64,000 nt of DNA, taken from the NCBI GenBank assembly GCA_046329055.1, contig JAXLVK010000023.1, forward strand, positions 1 through 64,000, given 5' to 3'. The stretch's first letter is position 1; each line of letters opens with the position of its first letter. Positions 8,173 through 17,550 of this stretch are shown here, one piece after another. Made by a program: the position numbers and the translations under genes. The notes beneath the pieces are model-generated. The model did not search any database. It was given only the letters and a program-made list of their open reading frames with translations, and was not told where the DNA came from. This DNA comes from JADKCL01 sp046329055 (GTDB lineage Bacteria > Bacteroidota > Bacteroidia > J057 > JADKCL01).

Positions 8173-9201
8173 ATGAACCCCTTTCAAGGTTATGAAAAGA
8201 TGCCGGACAGCCTCACCAAGCTGGGACTTTCCCCGCAAGACATGCGGCTGCTGGAGCGGGTGGAATGGGTGGTGACGGAGAAGGTCCATGGCGCGAATTT
8301 CTCCTTTGTATTTGACGGAGAGCGGCTTGGGTACGCCAAGCGCAAGGAGATGCTGGCCTGGACCGACGATTTTTTCGCCTTCCAATTGGTTGCGGAACGG
8401 CTGGACGCAGCGATGATGCGGCTCTTTGACCGGATCCGGGAGTTGCATCCCTATGATCAGGCTGTGGTTTATGGGGAGCTTTATGGCGGGCACTATCCGC
8501 ATCCCGAAGTTCCTGCCGATGAGCGGGTCCAGCCCATCCAAACGGGGATTTGGTACTCGCCGACGGTGGAATTCGCTGCATTTGACATCGCGGTGGAGCG
8601 GCAGGGCGAGCGGACCTACCTGGATTTCGTGGAGGTCATGCGACTATGCGAGGCGTCCGGTGTGCCCTGCGTGAAGCCCCTGCACATCGGGAAGCTGAAC
8701 GATTGTCTCTTTTTCAATACCCGGTTCGATTCCAAGGTCCCCGGCTCATTGGGCCTGCCGGAGCTCAAGCCAAACTTGGTGGAAGGGATCGTGGTGAAGC
8801 CCGCGACGAACCTGATGATCCCCGGCCCCAAGACCGACATCCGCCCCATTTTCAAGATCAAGAACAAGGAATTCGCTGAGGAGCAGTTCCATGAGGCGCA
8901 GAATTGGAGCTATCAGCACGAAGGCGCTCCGGCCTCTGAGCGGCTGATGTTCCTGGTGCCGGAGGTGGGCAGGTATGTGAATGCGAACCGCTTGCAGAGC
9001 GTGATTTCGAAGATTGGCGGCTTGAGTGGGGGAGGGGAGGAGCGGAAAATGCAGGTGCAACAAGCGCTAGCAGCGGATGCCTTGGAGACGTTTTGGGAGG
9101 AGAACGTCGGGCTGCGGGAGGACCTGTCGGATGCGGATTTGCGGTGGCTGACCGAGCGGGTGGAGGCGCTTGCTGGGCAGTGTATGTCCGTCATGCCGTA
9201 G
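8173..9201 (+). CDS. RNA ligase, T4 Rnl2-like
   Basis: This 342-residue ATP-dependent RNA ligase would seal 3'-OH/5'-phosphate nicks in RNA. All nucleotidyltransferase motifs are present in order: motif I EKVHGANF with the adenylated Lys37, motif III around YGELYGG (Glu102), motif IIIa VEFAAFDI, motif IV VEGIVVKP (Glu204, Lys209) and motif V IFKIKNKEF (Lys228, Lys230). An Rnl2-type helical C-terminal domain contains YVNANRLQSVISKIG. T4 Rnl2 is 334 residues, so the protein is complete. The start at 8173 gives the family-like N-terminus; the frame extends to 8122 with unrelated residues. It may repair cleaved RNAs (for example nicked tRNA or rRNA); the substrate is unknown. The divergent VLRF1 gene hints at translation-linked damage. 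Confidence 0.87.
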   Translation: MNPFQGYEKMPDSLTKLGLSPQDMRLLERVEWVVTEKVHGANFSFVFDGERLGYAKRKEMLAWTDDFFAFQLVAERLDAAMMRLFDRIRELHPYDQAVVYGELYGGHYPHPEVPADERVQPIQTGIWYSPTVEFAAFDIAVERQGERTYLDFVEVMRLCEASGVPCVKPLHIGKLNDCLFFNTRFDSKVPGSLGLPELKPNLVEGIVVKPATNLMIPGPKTDIRPIFKIKNKEFAEEQFHEAQNWSYQHEGAPASERLMFLVPEVGRYVNANRLQSVISKIGGLSGGGEERKMQVQQALAADALETFWEENVGLREDLSDADLRWLTERVEALAGQCMSVMP

Positions 9202-9232
9202 AGAAAGGTCGAGAGCTTTCCCTCAGGAATGC

Positions 9233-9667
9233 TCACAGGAAATATGTGAAATCGTTGAATGTCTCGTCGGAGCGGATTCCGCCTGTGGCTGAAAAGAGGG
9301 CTTGGCCCTCAACATTGTCCGTCCCCGTTCCCAGCCAAAGCTCTGTGACGCCGTCCGCCTTCAATGCCTGACGAAGGTGGTCCATGAGGCCCCGGCCTGC
9401 TCCTAGGCGTCGGTACTCCTCCTCCACGCCGATGTCGTAGAGGTAGGCCATGTAGGCTGGCTCATAAAGGGATGGGAATCGGTAAGCCAATGCATATCCG
9501 ATGGGTTTCGCATCCCACAAAGCTGCAAAAAGGTAGGTGCGGTCATCGGCAAGCATCTTGTCCAGGTGTCCCCAGTCCGCGCGCTCCACGACATCGTCAA
9601 TCAGCTGAGTGACAATGGTGTTCAGGACCTCACGGTCATCGGGAGAGACTCGAATGATCTGTAACAT
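9233..9667 (-). CDS. GNAT-family N-acetyltransferase
   Basis: This 144-residue cytoplasmic protein is the size of a single GNAT domain. The acetyl-CoA pyrophosphate loop is seen as EEEYRRLGAGRGLMDHL, preceded by the beta-4 strand YMAYLYDIGV and followed by LFSATGG near the end. The overall order resembles AAC(3)-I type aminoglycoside acetyltransferases, but that similarity is shared by many unrelated GNATs and the substrate cannot be called. The ATG at 9667 is chosen because it starts directly with the first beta strand; upstream codons to 9751 are Pro/Ala-rich and not family-like. Its stop is 31 bp past the convergent RNA ligase stop. Confidence 0.82.
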   Translation of the reverse strand: MLQIIRVSPDDREVLNTIVTQLIDDVVERADWGHLDKMLADDRTYLFAALWDAKPIGYALAYRFPSLYEPAYMAYLYDIGVEEEYRRLGAGRGLMDHLRQALKADGVTELWLGTGTDNVEGQALFSATGGIRSDETFNDFTYFL

Positions 9668-9730
9668 AGTTGCAATAGGATGTCTATGGAGACTCGCAGG
9701 TGGTGCCAGAGACGCGGATGCCAATTCATC

Positions 9731-9813
9731 CGTAGGGACAGGTCGTGCCATGGGGACAATTCCCGCCGTAGGGACAGATCGTCCCGATTCATCTGGAACC
9801 CGACGGCGGGAAT
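9731..9813. repeat. Direct and inverted intergenic repeat next to the parC stop
   Basis: A 19-nt unit beginning CGTAGGGACAG occurs at 9731-9749 and 9767-9785. ATTCCCGCCGT at 9759-9769 is the perfect reverse complement of ACGGCGGGAAT at 9803-9813, making an 11-bp stem that touches the parC stop codon. It may serve as the parC terminator or be a dispersed palindromic element. Confidence 0.5.
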
Positions 9814-12515
9814 CAAAACAAGGACATCTGGTCGTCGCCCTTGCCTTTTGGCTTCTTCTTGGACTTGGATTCTTCCTCCTCGTTCAGGCCTTCGTCGGCG
9901 TCGCGTGCATCGATGATCTCAAATGGGATGTCTCCGGAGCCTTCCTCCTCACCACCGGATTCACCATCCTCGCCGCCACCCTGCGCGGACTCGGAAGATG
10001 ACTTGGCCTCCGGCTCACGGAAGCTGAGCAGTTCGATCTTCTTGATTTTGTCGTCGGTGAGCTTGTTGCCCACGGCCTTCCAACCCTTCACGTCGATGAA
10101 CTCTTCCAGGTTCAGCACCAGGTCCTCCAAGGTCTTCTTGGTGAACTTGATCTCGACAATTGGCGCTTCCTTGGTCGTGGCGAAGAGCAGCTTGGCGCCC
10201 TCCGCGTCCGCGATGAACACGAACTTCTGGTCGATTGTGCTGGTCTCGATGCGGAAACGCTTCACGAAGACCCTTCCGGATTCCCCGTCCTGATGCACGG
10301 CCGTGACCACGGTCTCCGCGTCGAGTTTGCACATTTCCAGGATCTTGCCCCGGCCTTCCCAGCGGTTGGTCACGTCAAATGTCCGCAGCTCATAGTAACC
10401 CTCGGCGTAGAGCACCAGGATGCGATCGGCCCCCTTGAAGTTGCCGACGTAGGTGCCTTGGCCGTCGGTATTGAGGCGCTTGACGATGTCGTCGTAGTGG
10501 ATGTTAATGCCGCCCAGGGTGGACACGCCCTTGCTCTTGAACTCGACCTTGTTGACTGGGAACTTGGAAACGAGGTAGCCCCCAGCGGCGCGGCCCTTGA
10601 TGGAGTCGGCACCGAAATCGTAGTCAAACTGCGATTTCACCAACTTGTTGTCGGTTTTGAGCTTGACGGAGACGGTCTCGCCCTCGCCGTTGGGCATCAC
10701 CGAGAAGTAGTGGACCTTGCCGGGCTGCTCGCTCTTGGTGAGGAAGTACTCCTTGTCACGGGTGATCGCGTTGACATGGAAGCGCTTCGCGTATGTGCGG
10801 CTGTCCTTCTTGTCGGTATAGATCATGTGGTAGGTCGTGCGCTCGTCGCTTTTCTTCCAAACCCCGACATGGATCATGCCTTTGCCCACAAATGCCTTGT
10901 CCGTGACCTTGATCACCTTCATCGCCCCGTTTTTCAGGAAGACAATGATGTCATCGAGGTCGGAGCAGTCGCTGATGAACTGCGCGGACTTGAGCGAAGT
11001 GCCCACACCCACAAAGCCCTCCTCGAAGTCGGCATAGAGCTTCTTGTTCGCAATGACGACTTGAGTGGCATTGATTTGGTCGAAGGTGCGGATTTCGGTG
11101 CGGCGCTCGCGGCCCTTGCCATACTTGTCCAGCAGGTGCTCGAAGTAGGCGATCGCGAAGTCCACGAGGTGGGCGAGGTCGTATTTGACCTGCTCCAAAT
11201 CCTCCTCCAGCTTCTTGATGGCCTCGTCGGCCTTGAAGCTGTCGTATTTGGAGATGCGCTTGATGCGGATTTCAGTCAGCTTCTCGATGTCATCGCGGGT
11301 CACCTCGCGGAACAAGAGGTGCTTGAACGGATCCAATCCCCGGTCAATCGCCGCGATCACGCCTTCCCAGGTCTCTTCTTCCTCGATGTCGCGGTAAATG
11401 CGGTTCTCGATGAAGATCTTTTCGAGGGATGACATGTGCCATTTGTCCTCCAGTTCGCCCTTCTTGATCTCGAGCTCCAGCCGCAGCAACTCCTTGGTAT
11501 GGTCGGTGCTCATCTTGAGCAACTCGCGCACGTCCGTGAAGAGGGGCTTCTCATTCTCGATGATGCAGCAGTTGGGGGAGATGGGCGACTCGCATGCTGT
11601 GAAGGCATAGAGGGCATCGATCGTGAGGTTGGTGCGCGCGTCCGGTGGCAGGTGGATGAGGATGTTCACGTTCTTGGCCGTGATGTCCTCTACCTTGCGG
11701 ATCTTGAGCTTGCCCTTTTCGTGGGCCTTGACGATGCTGTCGATGAGGGAGACGGTCGTCTGCCCGTAGGGGATCTCGGTGATGGCGAGGGTTTTCTTGT
11801 CGATCTCCTCGATTTTGGCGCGAACCCGCACCTTGCCACCGCGCTTGCCGTGGTTGTAGCCCTCGACGTCGATCATGCCACCCGTCGGGAAGTCGGGGTA
11901 GAGCTTGAAGGGACGGCCCTTGAGGTAGGCGATGCTTGCCTCCACGAGTTCACGGAAGTTGTGCGGCAGGATCTTGGTGCTCAAGCCCACTGCGATGCCC
12001 TCGACCCCGTGCGCGAGCACAAGCGGGAACTTCATCGGCAGGGTGATGGGCTCGTTTTTGCGGCCGTCGTAACTGAGCTGCCAGTTTGTGGTCTTGGGGT
12101 TGAATGCGACCTCCAAGGCGAACTTGGTGAGGCGTGCCTCGATGTAACGGGGGGCCGCTGCGGAGTCACCCGTGTAGATATTGCCCCAGTTTCCCTGGGT
12201 CTCGACCATGAGGTCCTTTTGCCCCATGTTCACCAGCGCATCCCCGATGGCTTGGTCGCCGTGAGGGTGGTACTGCATGGTATAGCCAATGATATTGGCG
12301 ACCTTGTGGAAACGCCCATCGTCCAGCTCGTACATGCTGTGCAGGATGCGGCGCTGCACCGGCTTGAGTCCGTCCTCCAAATAGGGGACGGCACGGTCCA
12401 GAATCACATAACTGGCATAATCAAGGAACCAATTCTGATACAATCCGGAGACGGGCAGCACCTCCTCCATGTCCCCGTCCATTGGTTCCAGGTCGTTGTG
12501 TTCAATGTCGCTCAT
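9813..12515 (-). CDS. parC: DNA topoisomerase IV subunit A
   Basis: This 900-residue type IIA topoisomerase subunit cuts and rejoins both DNA strands and decatenates sister chromosomes with ParE. The winged-helix breakage domain is complete: LEDGLKPVQRRIL near residues 47-58, YHPHGDQAI, then APRYIEARL with catalytic Arg123-Tyr124. The tower and coiled-coil domain (with ELKIRK-like and DLDDII segments) and a beta-pinwheel-like C-terminal domain follow. The last ~70 residues are acidic (GGGEDGESGGEEEGSG) and end in a Lys-rich stretch. The ATG at 12515 is chosen; a GTG two codons upstream is possible. parE is not in the window. GyrA is the alternative, but its repeated GyrA-box sequence was not seen. 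Confidence 0.9.
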   Translation of the reverse strand: MSDIEHNDLEPMDGDMEEVLPVSGLYQNWFLDYASYVILDRAVPYLEDGLKPVQRRILHSMYELDDGRFHKVANIIGYTMQYHPHGDQAIGDALVNMGQKDLMVETQGNWGNIYTGDSAAAPRYIEARLTKFALEVAFNPKTTNWQLSYDGRKNEPITLPMKFPLVLAHGVEGIAVGLSTKILPHNFRELVEASIAYLKGRPFKLYPDFPTGGMIDVEGYNHGKRGGKVRVRAKIEEIDKKTLAITEIPYGQTTVSLIDSIVKAHEKGKLKIRKVEDITAKNVNILIHLPPDARTNLTIDALYAFTACESPISPNCCIIENEKPLFTDVRELLKMSTDHTKELLRLELEIKKGELEDKWHMSSLEKIFIENRIYRDIEEEETWEGVIAAIDRGLDPFKHLLFREVTRDDIEKLTEIRIKRISKYDSFKADEAIKKLEEDLEQVKYDLAHLVDFAIAYFEHLLDKYGKGRERRTEIRTFDQINATQVVIANKKLYADFEEGFVGVGTSLKSAQFISDCSDLDDIIVFLKNGAMKVIKVTDKAFVGKGMIHVGVWKKSDERTTYHMIYTDKKDSRTYAKRFHVNAITRDKEYFLTKSEQPGKVHYFSVMPNGEGETVSVKLKTDNKLVKSQFDYDFGADSIKGRAAGGYLVSKFPVNKVEFKSKGVSTLGGINIHYDDIVKRLNTDGQGTYVGNFKGADRILVLYAEGYYELRTFDVTNRWEGRGKILEMCKLDAETVVTAVHQDGESGRVFVKRFRIETSTIDQKFVFIADAEGAKLLFATTKEAPIVEIKFTKKTLEDLVLNLEEFIDVKGWKAVGNKLTDDKIKKIELLSFREPEAKSSSESAQGGGEDGESGGEEEGSGDIPFEIIDARDADEGLNEEEESKSKKKPKGKGDDQMSLF

Positions 12516-12538
12516 GTTCACGCGCGCAAAATGGAGGG

Positions 12539-12546
12539 CAAATCTA
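12539..12546 (-). promoter_or_regulatory. -7 box TAGATTTG, parC
   Basis: This exact match to TAnnTTTG lies 23 nt upstream of the parC ATG. A TTG is present upstream at about 25 nt spacing. Confidence 0.5.
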
Positions 12547-12645
12547 ACCCTCGCACCCTTGCCAGGAAAGGCAATCTATCAACACTCTACCTGTGAATGA
12601 TTGGGAAATGAGCAAAAATCGGACAAATTTAGGAGTGCCTCCTCC

Positions 12646-13482
12646 TCAATTCCGCCGCGGTAGGCAGACGACCGGCATCCGGCCCTTGGTCACGACCTCC
12701 TCGACGATGCTCCCCAGTGTGAGCTGCCCGAGGTCCGCGAAGTTGTGGTGCTCCAATAAGACGAGGTCGAAGATGCCCACATCAAGCCGCAATTGATCCA
12801 TCATGGCTCCGTAAGGGTCTTGGTCCCGGACAATGTCCACTTGGAAGTTCTCAATTCCATGGCCGCGCAGTTGCTCGACGAGGAACTCCGTTGCAGTCCG
12901 CACAGCCGTCTCGTCCTCCTCGGGTGCCATCGCCGTGATGATCAACGCTGACTTCGCAAGGGGATGGTCCAGTGACTCCATAAAGTCCAGCAATCCGCCT
13001 ACCCCAAACTTCCGGTCCATTGGAATCAGGACCTCGCGGATTTCCTGCACCGTGGGCGCGGACTCCACCACGACCAGGGGCACCTCGGCGGCCTTGATCA
13101 GGTGCAAGGTGTTCTCGCCAATGAAGATGTCCTCCAAAATGCGGCCCTCGCGCAGTCCCACGAACAGCGCCTGCGCCTCATGGTCATGCACGGATTCCAT
13201 CAGTTGACGGGTGACGTCGCCTTTGCGGAGCTCGAATTCGGCCATGATGCCCCGCTCGCGGATGGGGCTGAGGACGAGGTCCATCGCCGCCTCCAGATCC
13301 TCTTCGATCGTATCAAGGTCCACATTGAGATGCCCCGGATAGTTGAAGGACTTCTCCACCACATGGACAGCCAAAATCCGGCCTTTGTATTCAGTGGCGA
13401 ACCTTGCGGCCATCTCCAATGCGTTGATGGAAGGGGACCAGAAGTCGATCGCGACCAAGAAGAGGTTGTCAGAAGATTGCAT
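12646..13482 (-). CDS. Tandem universal stress protein (UspA family)
   Basis: This 278-residue soluble protein is made of two Usp domains (~1-140 and ~148-278). The first opens with the usual strand LFLVAIDFWSPSINALEMAARFA and has VHVVEKS at the second strand. The second begins REVLIPMDRKF and ends MPVVCLPRRN. The ATP-binding G-x2-G-x9-G-S/T motif is not clean in either half (IFIGENTLHLIKAAEVPLVVV and LTLGSIVEEVV), so nucleotide binding is uncertain. Tandem Usp proteins are common in Bacteroidota and are usually induced by stress or growth arrest. It lies 130 bp upstream of parC on the same strand. Confidence 0.86.
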   Translation of the reverse strand: MQSSDNLFLVAIDFWSPSINALEMAARFATEYKGRILAVHVVEKSFNYPGHLNVDLDTIEEDLEAAMDLVLSPIRERGIMAEFELRKGDVTRQLMESVHDHEAQALFVGLREGRILEDIFIGENTLHLIKAAEVPLVVVESAPTVQEIREVLIPMDRKFGVGGLLDFMESLDHPLAKSALIITAMAPEEDETAVRTATEFLVEQLRGHGIENFQVDIVRDQDPYGAMMDQLRLDVGIFDLVLLEHHNFADLGQLTLGSIVEEVVTKGRMPVVCLPRRN

Positions 13483-13585
13483 TCGCGAAAATGTCCGGCG
13501 ATTGGGCCAGCCTACTGCACAAAGATCGAATTTTCAGCCAATCCTCCGCCATGATGACGAGATTCATGCAGGTCGCGGGAATAAG

Positions 13586-14377
13586 TCATTCCTCCGGCTG
13601 AGCGAACCGGGTTGCAATCATTTGGGAGAGTTCCCGGTACAGCCGCTCCAGCCGCTCGTCGCGTTCGTGGAGGATGTCGAGATGCTTGTCCATGGTGAGG
13701 TCATCCCCCCGCCTCGCCGGTCCAGTCTGTGCCGCAAATGGGCCATGCCGCAGGGCTTTTTCCATGCATTCCCGGATCAATGGCGCATACACGTCCAGTC
13801 CGGAGGTGCCTGCTCCCCGCACGATGTCCTCCGCGATGAGCCACATGTAATTGGAGAAGTTGCTGGCGAAGACGGCCCCGAGGTGGAGTTGCAGGCGCTG
13901 CTGCGAGTCCATGACCTCCACGCGGCTGCTAAGGTGGTCCGCCAGCGGACGCAGGCGCTCAAGCACGGCATCGGCCCCCTCCAGAAAGATCGGCACGGTG
14001 CGGAAATCGGTCGCGAGGCCCCGAGTGAAGGTCTGCAAGGGGTAAAACACCCCAATATTTTCCCCGAACGGCGCCAATTCGCTCATCGCCACCGAGCCTG
14101 CGGTATGCGCGACCACGATCCCGTGGCCGAGGTGCGGTGCATACACCCGTGCGATCTCCCCGATGCCATGATCCGTGCTCGCGACGATCACCAGGTCGAG
14201 GTCCTTGCGCAAGTTGGAGGGACCCATGCCCACGGCGATGTTTGGGAAATCCCGTGCGATCCGTCCTGCGGAGTCGAGGTGCCGCGAAAAGACCTGCACG
14301 ATCTCGAACTCGGAGCCTTTCAGGGCCGATGCCAAGTTCCAGGCGAGATTGCCTGCGCCGATAAGGGCGATCTTCAT
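13586..14377 (-). CDS. Rossmann-fold protein of the DUF2520 family
   Basis: This 263-residue protein has an N-terminal Rossmann fold with MKIALIGAGNLAWNLA (GxGNxA dinucleotide loop, residues 7-12), then VIVASTDHGIGEIA and VVAHTAGSVAMSEL. An all-helical C-terminal domain of the 6-phosphogluconate dehydrogenase-like type follows (LGAVFASNFSNYMWLIAEDI). It is probably an NAD(P)-dependent oxidoreductase; the substrate is not known for this family. The start at 14377 puts the first strand at the N-terminus. It begins 1 nt after the ccmF stop, so it is likely co-transcribed with the ccm operon, although DUF2520 proteins have no established link to cytochrome c. Confidence 0.85.
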   Translation of the reverse strand: MKIALIGAGNLAWNLASALKGSEFEIVQVFSRHLDSAGRIARDFPNIAVGMGPSNLRKDLDLVIVASTDHGIGEIARVYAPHLGHGIVVAHTAGSVAMSELAPFGENIGVFYPLQTFTRGLATDFRTVPIFLEGADAVLERLRPLADHLSSRVEVMDSQQRLQLHLGAVFASNFSNYMWLIAEDIVRGAGTSGLDVYAPLIRECMEKALRHGPFAAQTGPARRGDDLTMDKHLDILHERDERLERLYRELSQMIATRFAQPEE

Positions 14378-14378
14378 C

Positions 14379-17300
14379 TCAGGACTCTTTGTGTTCGGGG
14401 AAAGTGGGGTCCTCCGGGGCCAGGGCCTTGCCGGTGCGGTTCTCGCGGATGCGCCGCCACATCGCCATCCCAAAGCCAATCGTCAGCACAAATGTGCCCA
14501 GCCACAGGAGGTTGATCCAGGGCTTTTGGATGGCTTGGATCACCACGATGTCATCCGGTGGATTCAGCTGCTCCTGCACTTGGATGTTCACTTTGCCGAT
14601 TTCCGTGTTCACCCCCGTGAATGCCACCGAGGTGTAGAGGTCGTCGAGGTAGTGGTCCTTGATGGAGACGCGATTTTCCTTGTCGATGCGGTAGATCGGC
14701 GTCGCCTCCACCACCTTGCCCAGGTCCGTCAGGATGCGGATGTGCGCCTTGGCGATCAACTCGTATTCCGTGCCTTCGATCGGATCGGAAGTGATGCGGT
14801 CGAAGACCATCTTGGCGCGGGCCGTCTGCACGGTGTCGCCCACAGCCATCTGGAAATTGTAAAACTCAAACTTGGGCTCCTCGTCCTCCTTGACCACTGT
14901 GGAGACGTGGACATAGACGTCGCGGTCGAGGTAAATCTTGCGGGAGGGGTGGGCGAGCAGGCCCATTGAAGGATTGACTTCGGCCTCGGGATAGACCACA
15001 AACGCATTGTCTTCCCAGAGCAGGTCCTTTTGGGTCACTGGGTCGCGGCGGCGAGGCACGAATCGCAGGCCATAGAGCGTGCGGCCATTGATATGCTCAG
15101 GCTTGAGGAACTTGAGCTTGTCGTTCATGAAGGCCTCAACAGCAGGCAGGTTGATGGCACCTGTGGGGGAGGTGAAAACATCCTTGGGCAGGACAAATGC
15201 GAAAACATCGCCCGTGGCGTCGCGGAACTTCAGTTTGAAGCTTGCTTCCTCCTCTTGGATCACGCTCAGGTCGGAAATGGGCGCAATGGCCTCCTTCTTG
15301 CCCACGTAGGTGACTTGGAAATCCTTGATGTTCCGGGCGAGGCCCTTTTGGAGGAGGACATTGTCGTTGCGGGATTCGGCACTGAGGGAGGCGAGCTCGT
15401 TGGGATTGGTGTTCAGGGTGAGCACCTGATCGTAGCCGCTGCTGAAGAAGATGCCCAGGAGCATGAGCGCGAAGCCGATGTGGGCAATGGAGCCACCCGT
15501 GACACGCCATCTGCCGCCGCCCTTGGCAAGCAGGCCGATGAGGATGTCCAAGTTGGCGAGCACCATGAACAGGGCCGAAAACAGCAGGATTTCGTCCGCG
15601 AAGATGAAGGTCGCCCAAGCGATGTACCGCATGGCCGAGGTGATGAAATTCGTCTCCGCATCCGCCTGCTCCTTCCAGACCGCGAGTTGGTCATCGAGGG
15701 AGAACTGCCAGTCGGTGCCGAGGGCGATCGCGAACAAAATCACAATCGCCAAGCCGATGGCGGTGATGTAGGGGCGGAGCAGGGAGTTCCATTTGTCCTT
15801 TTTGCGGACCTTGCTCCAGAACATGAACTGCCCGATCCCCGAAAGGATGGCCAATGCGACAGCGCAGTACACCGTCCAGCGGTAGTAGAAAAAGCCCACA
15901 TGCGCCGGAGGGGCCCAGTTTGTCCCGAGGATCTTGTTCAGCACCGGGACCGAGGTGAAGTTGGTGATCACAACCCCAGCCGTCACCAATGCGGAGACAC
16001 CCAGGAAGATCACAAACTCGGCGGACTTGAATTGAATGCCTTTGGAACTTTTGGGGAGTTCCTTGGAGCGGGCGGTGAGGATGGCAGTGATGTCAAACAC
16101 GAACGCGAACAGCAGCACCAGCAACTGCCCGCTCAGGCCGAGGTCGGTGAAGGTATGGACGGACGTGTCGCCCAGGATGCCGCTTCGGGTGAGGAAGGTG
16201 CTGTAGAGCACCATCAGGAACACAGACACGACCAGCACCAATGTCAGGCCGAGGAAGGCCTTGTTTTTGCGGTAGGCGATCACGGCATGCAGCGCGGCGA
16301 CCCCAAAAATCCACGGCACGAAGCTGGAATTTTCCACCGGGTCCCAGTTCCAGTAGCCGCCGAAGTTCAGCGTCTCGTAGGCCCAATACCCGCCCATGAT
16401 GATGCCCACGCCCAGGATCGCCACCGAGAAGATCATCCAAGCCGATGCTGGGCGAATCCATTCACTGAATTTGCCCTGCATCACTCCTCCGATCACAAAT
16501 GCGAAGGGATGGTCGTGGACGCAAATCCGAGGAATAGAGTTGGAGGGTGGATCACCATCCAGTAATTCTGCAACAGGGAGTTGAGGCCCTTGCCGTTGAC
16601 AGGAGCGAAGTCTGGACCAGAAGCAAAAATCGGGGCATCCGGGAAGGCGTCTTTCAGCGAAATGAACGGCGACGAACCGATTTTCCATACCCCAAAGTCA
16701 GCGACGCAGACCACCAGAGACATGGTAGTGAGCAGGAACAGCGACAGCAACTCCTTGCGATCCCCTGATCGGGCCTCCTTCTGTACGATATGCCGTACCA
16801 CCAGAATCATCACGGCCACGATCGCAAGTATCACCAGCAGGTACATGGCCTTGAAGCCCAGGGCCCCTTCCTTCATCAGGTTGCTGAATCCGTCTGCGGC
16901 GAAGCCTGCCTTGCCACTGAAGGCGACATAGAGCGTGAACATTCCCAATGCCACGCGACCATGGGCAGGATGCCATTGGTGCGGAGGGTGTCCTGCTCAC
17001 GTTTGTAAATCCGCCAAGCGAGATAACCCATAGGGGCCAGGACGGCGAGGCTGAAAAGCGCGATCCCTACTGCCGTGGGGATGTAAACCCCCAGGATCAT
17101 TGAAGCCAAGATCAGGTTCACGCCAGCGACCACCGAGAGCACGATGTCCCGCCATTTGCCAGCTGTGAAATAGAGGATAGACCCCAAAACCGCATGCCAG
17201 AATCCCCAGAGCAGGAAGCTGCCTTCCTGTCCCTCCCAGAAGCAGGAGAGCATGTATTCGAGCGGGAGTTCGTTGGAGCTATGGCTCCAGACGTAGTGGT

Positions 17301-17514
17301 AGCGGTAGTCGTGGGTATAGATCAGGAAAAACAGCGTGCCTACCACCCCGAAGATTCCTGCGACATGCAGGAACCATGACGAGGTGCCGATCCAGCGCCA
17401 GTATTTTCGGCCCACGGCGTCCTCCTTGGAGGCCATGTAGAAGGAAATGGCAGCCTGCAATGCCCCTGCAAAGGACAGCGTCGCGAAAATGGTGCCGATG
17501 GTGCCGCCGATCAT
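14379..17514 (-). pseudogene. ccmF: Cytochrome c haem lyase CcmF/CcsA-type, interrupted by two frameshifts
   Basis: The protein reads in three pieces: 17514 to about 16957, 16954 to about 16508, and about 16506 to 14379. Joined, they give a polytopic membrane protein of roughly 1,040 residues with an N-terminal haem-lyase unit, the periplasmic haem-handling motif GGYWNWDPVENSSF, two outer His candidates (WMVIHPPTLF, FLTRSGILGDTSVHTF) and a large periplasmic C-terminal part. Each junction is explained by loss of one base: near 16951-16962 (MVA to ALGMFTLY) and in the C-run at 16506-16508 (TTIP to FAFVIGG). Family members attach haem from CcmE to apocytochromes. Downstream coding is otherwise undamaged, so a sequence error is as likely as a true pseudogene. 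Confidence 0.85.
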
Positions 17515-17550
17515 GCCGGACGACGGTCAATGGAAGGGAATGCCTGCATT

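Noticed and set aside
9233..9667. Aminoglycoside resistance gene
   Set aside because: Only general GNAT motifs are shared with AAC(3)-I; there is no evidence for drug specificity.
10293..12596. Two long plus-strand frames opposite parC
   Set aside because: ParC is complete with its catalytic Tyr; these are antisense shadows.
15030..16565. 511-codon plus-strand frame opposite ccmF
   Set aside because: Membrane-protein motifs lie on the minus strand; this frame is hydrophilic, His/Glu/Gln-rich and unlike any family.
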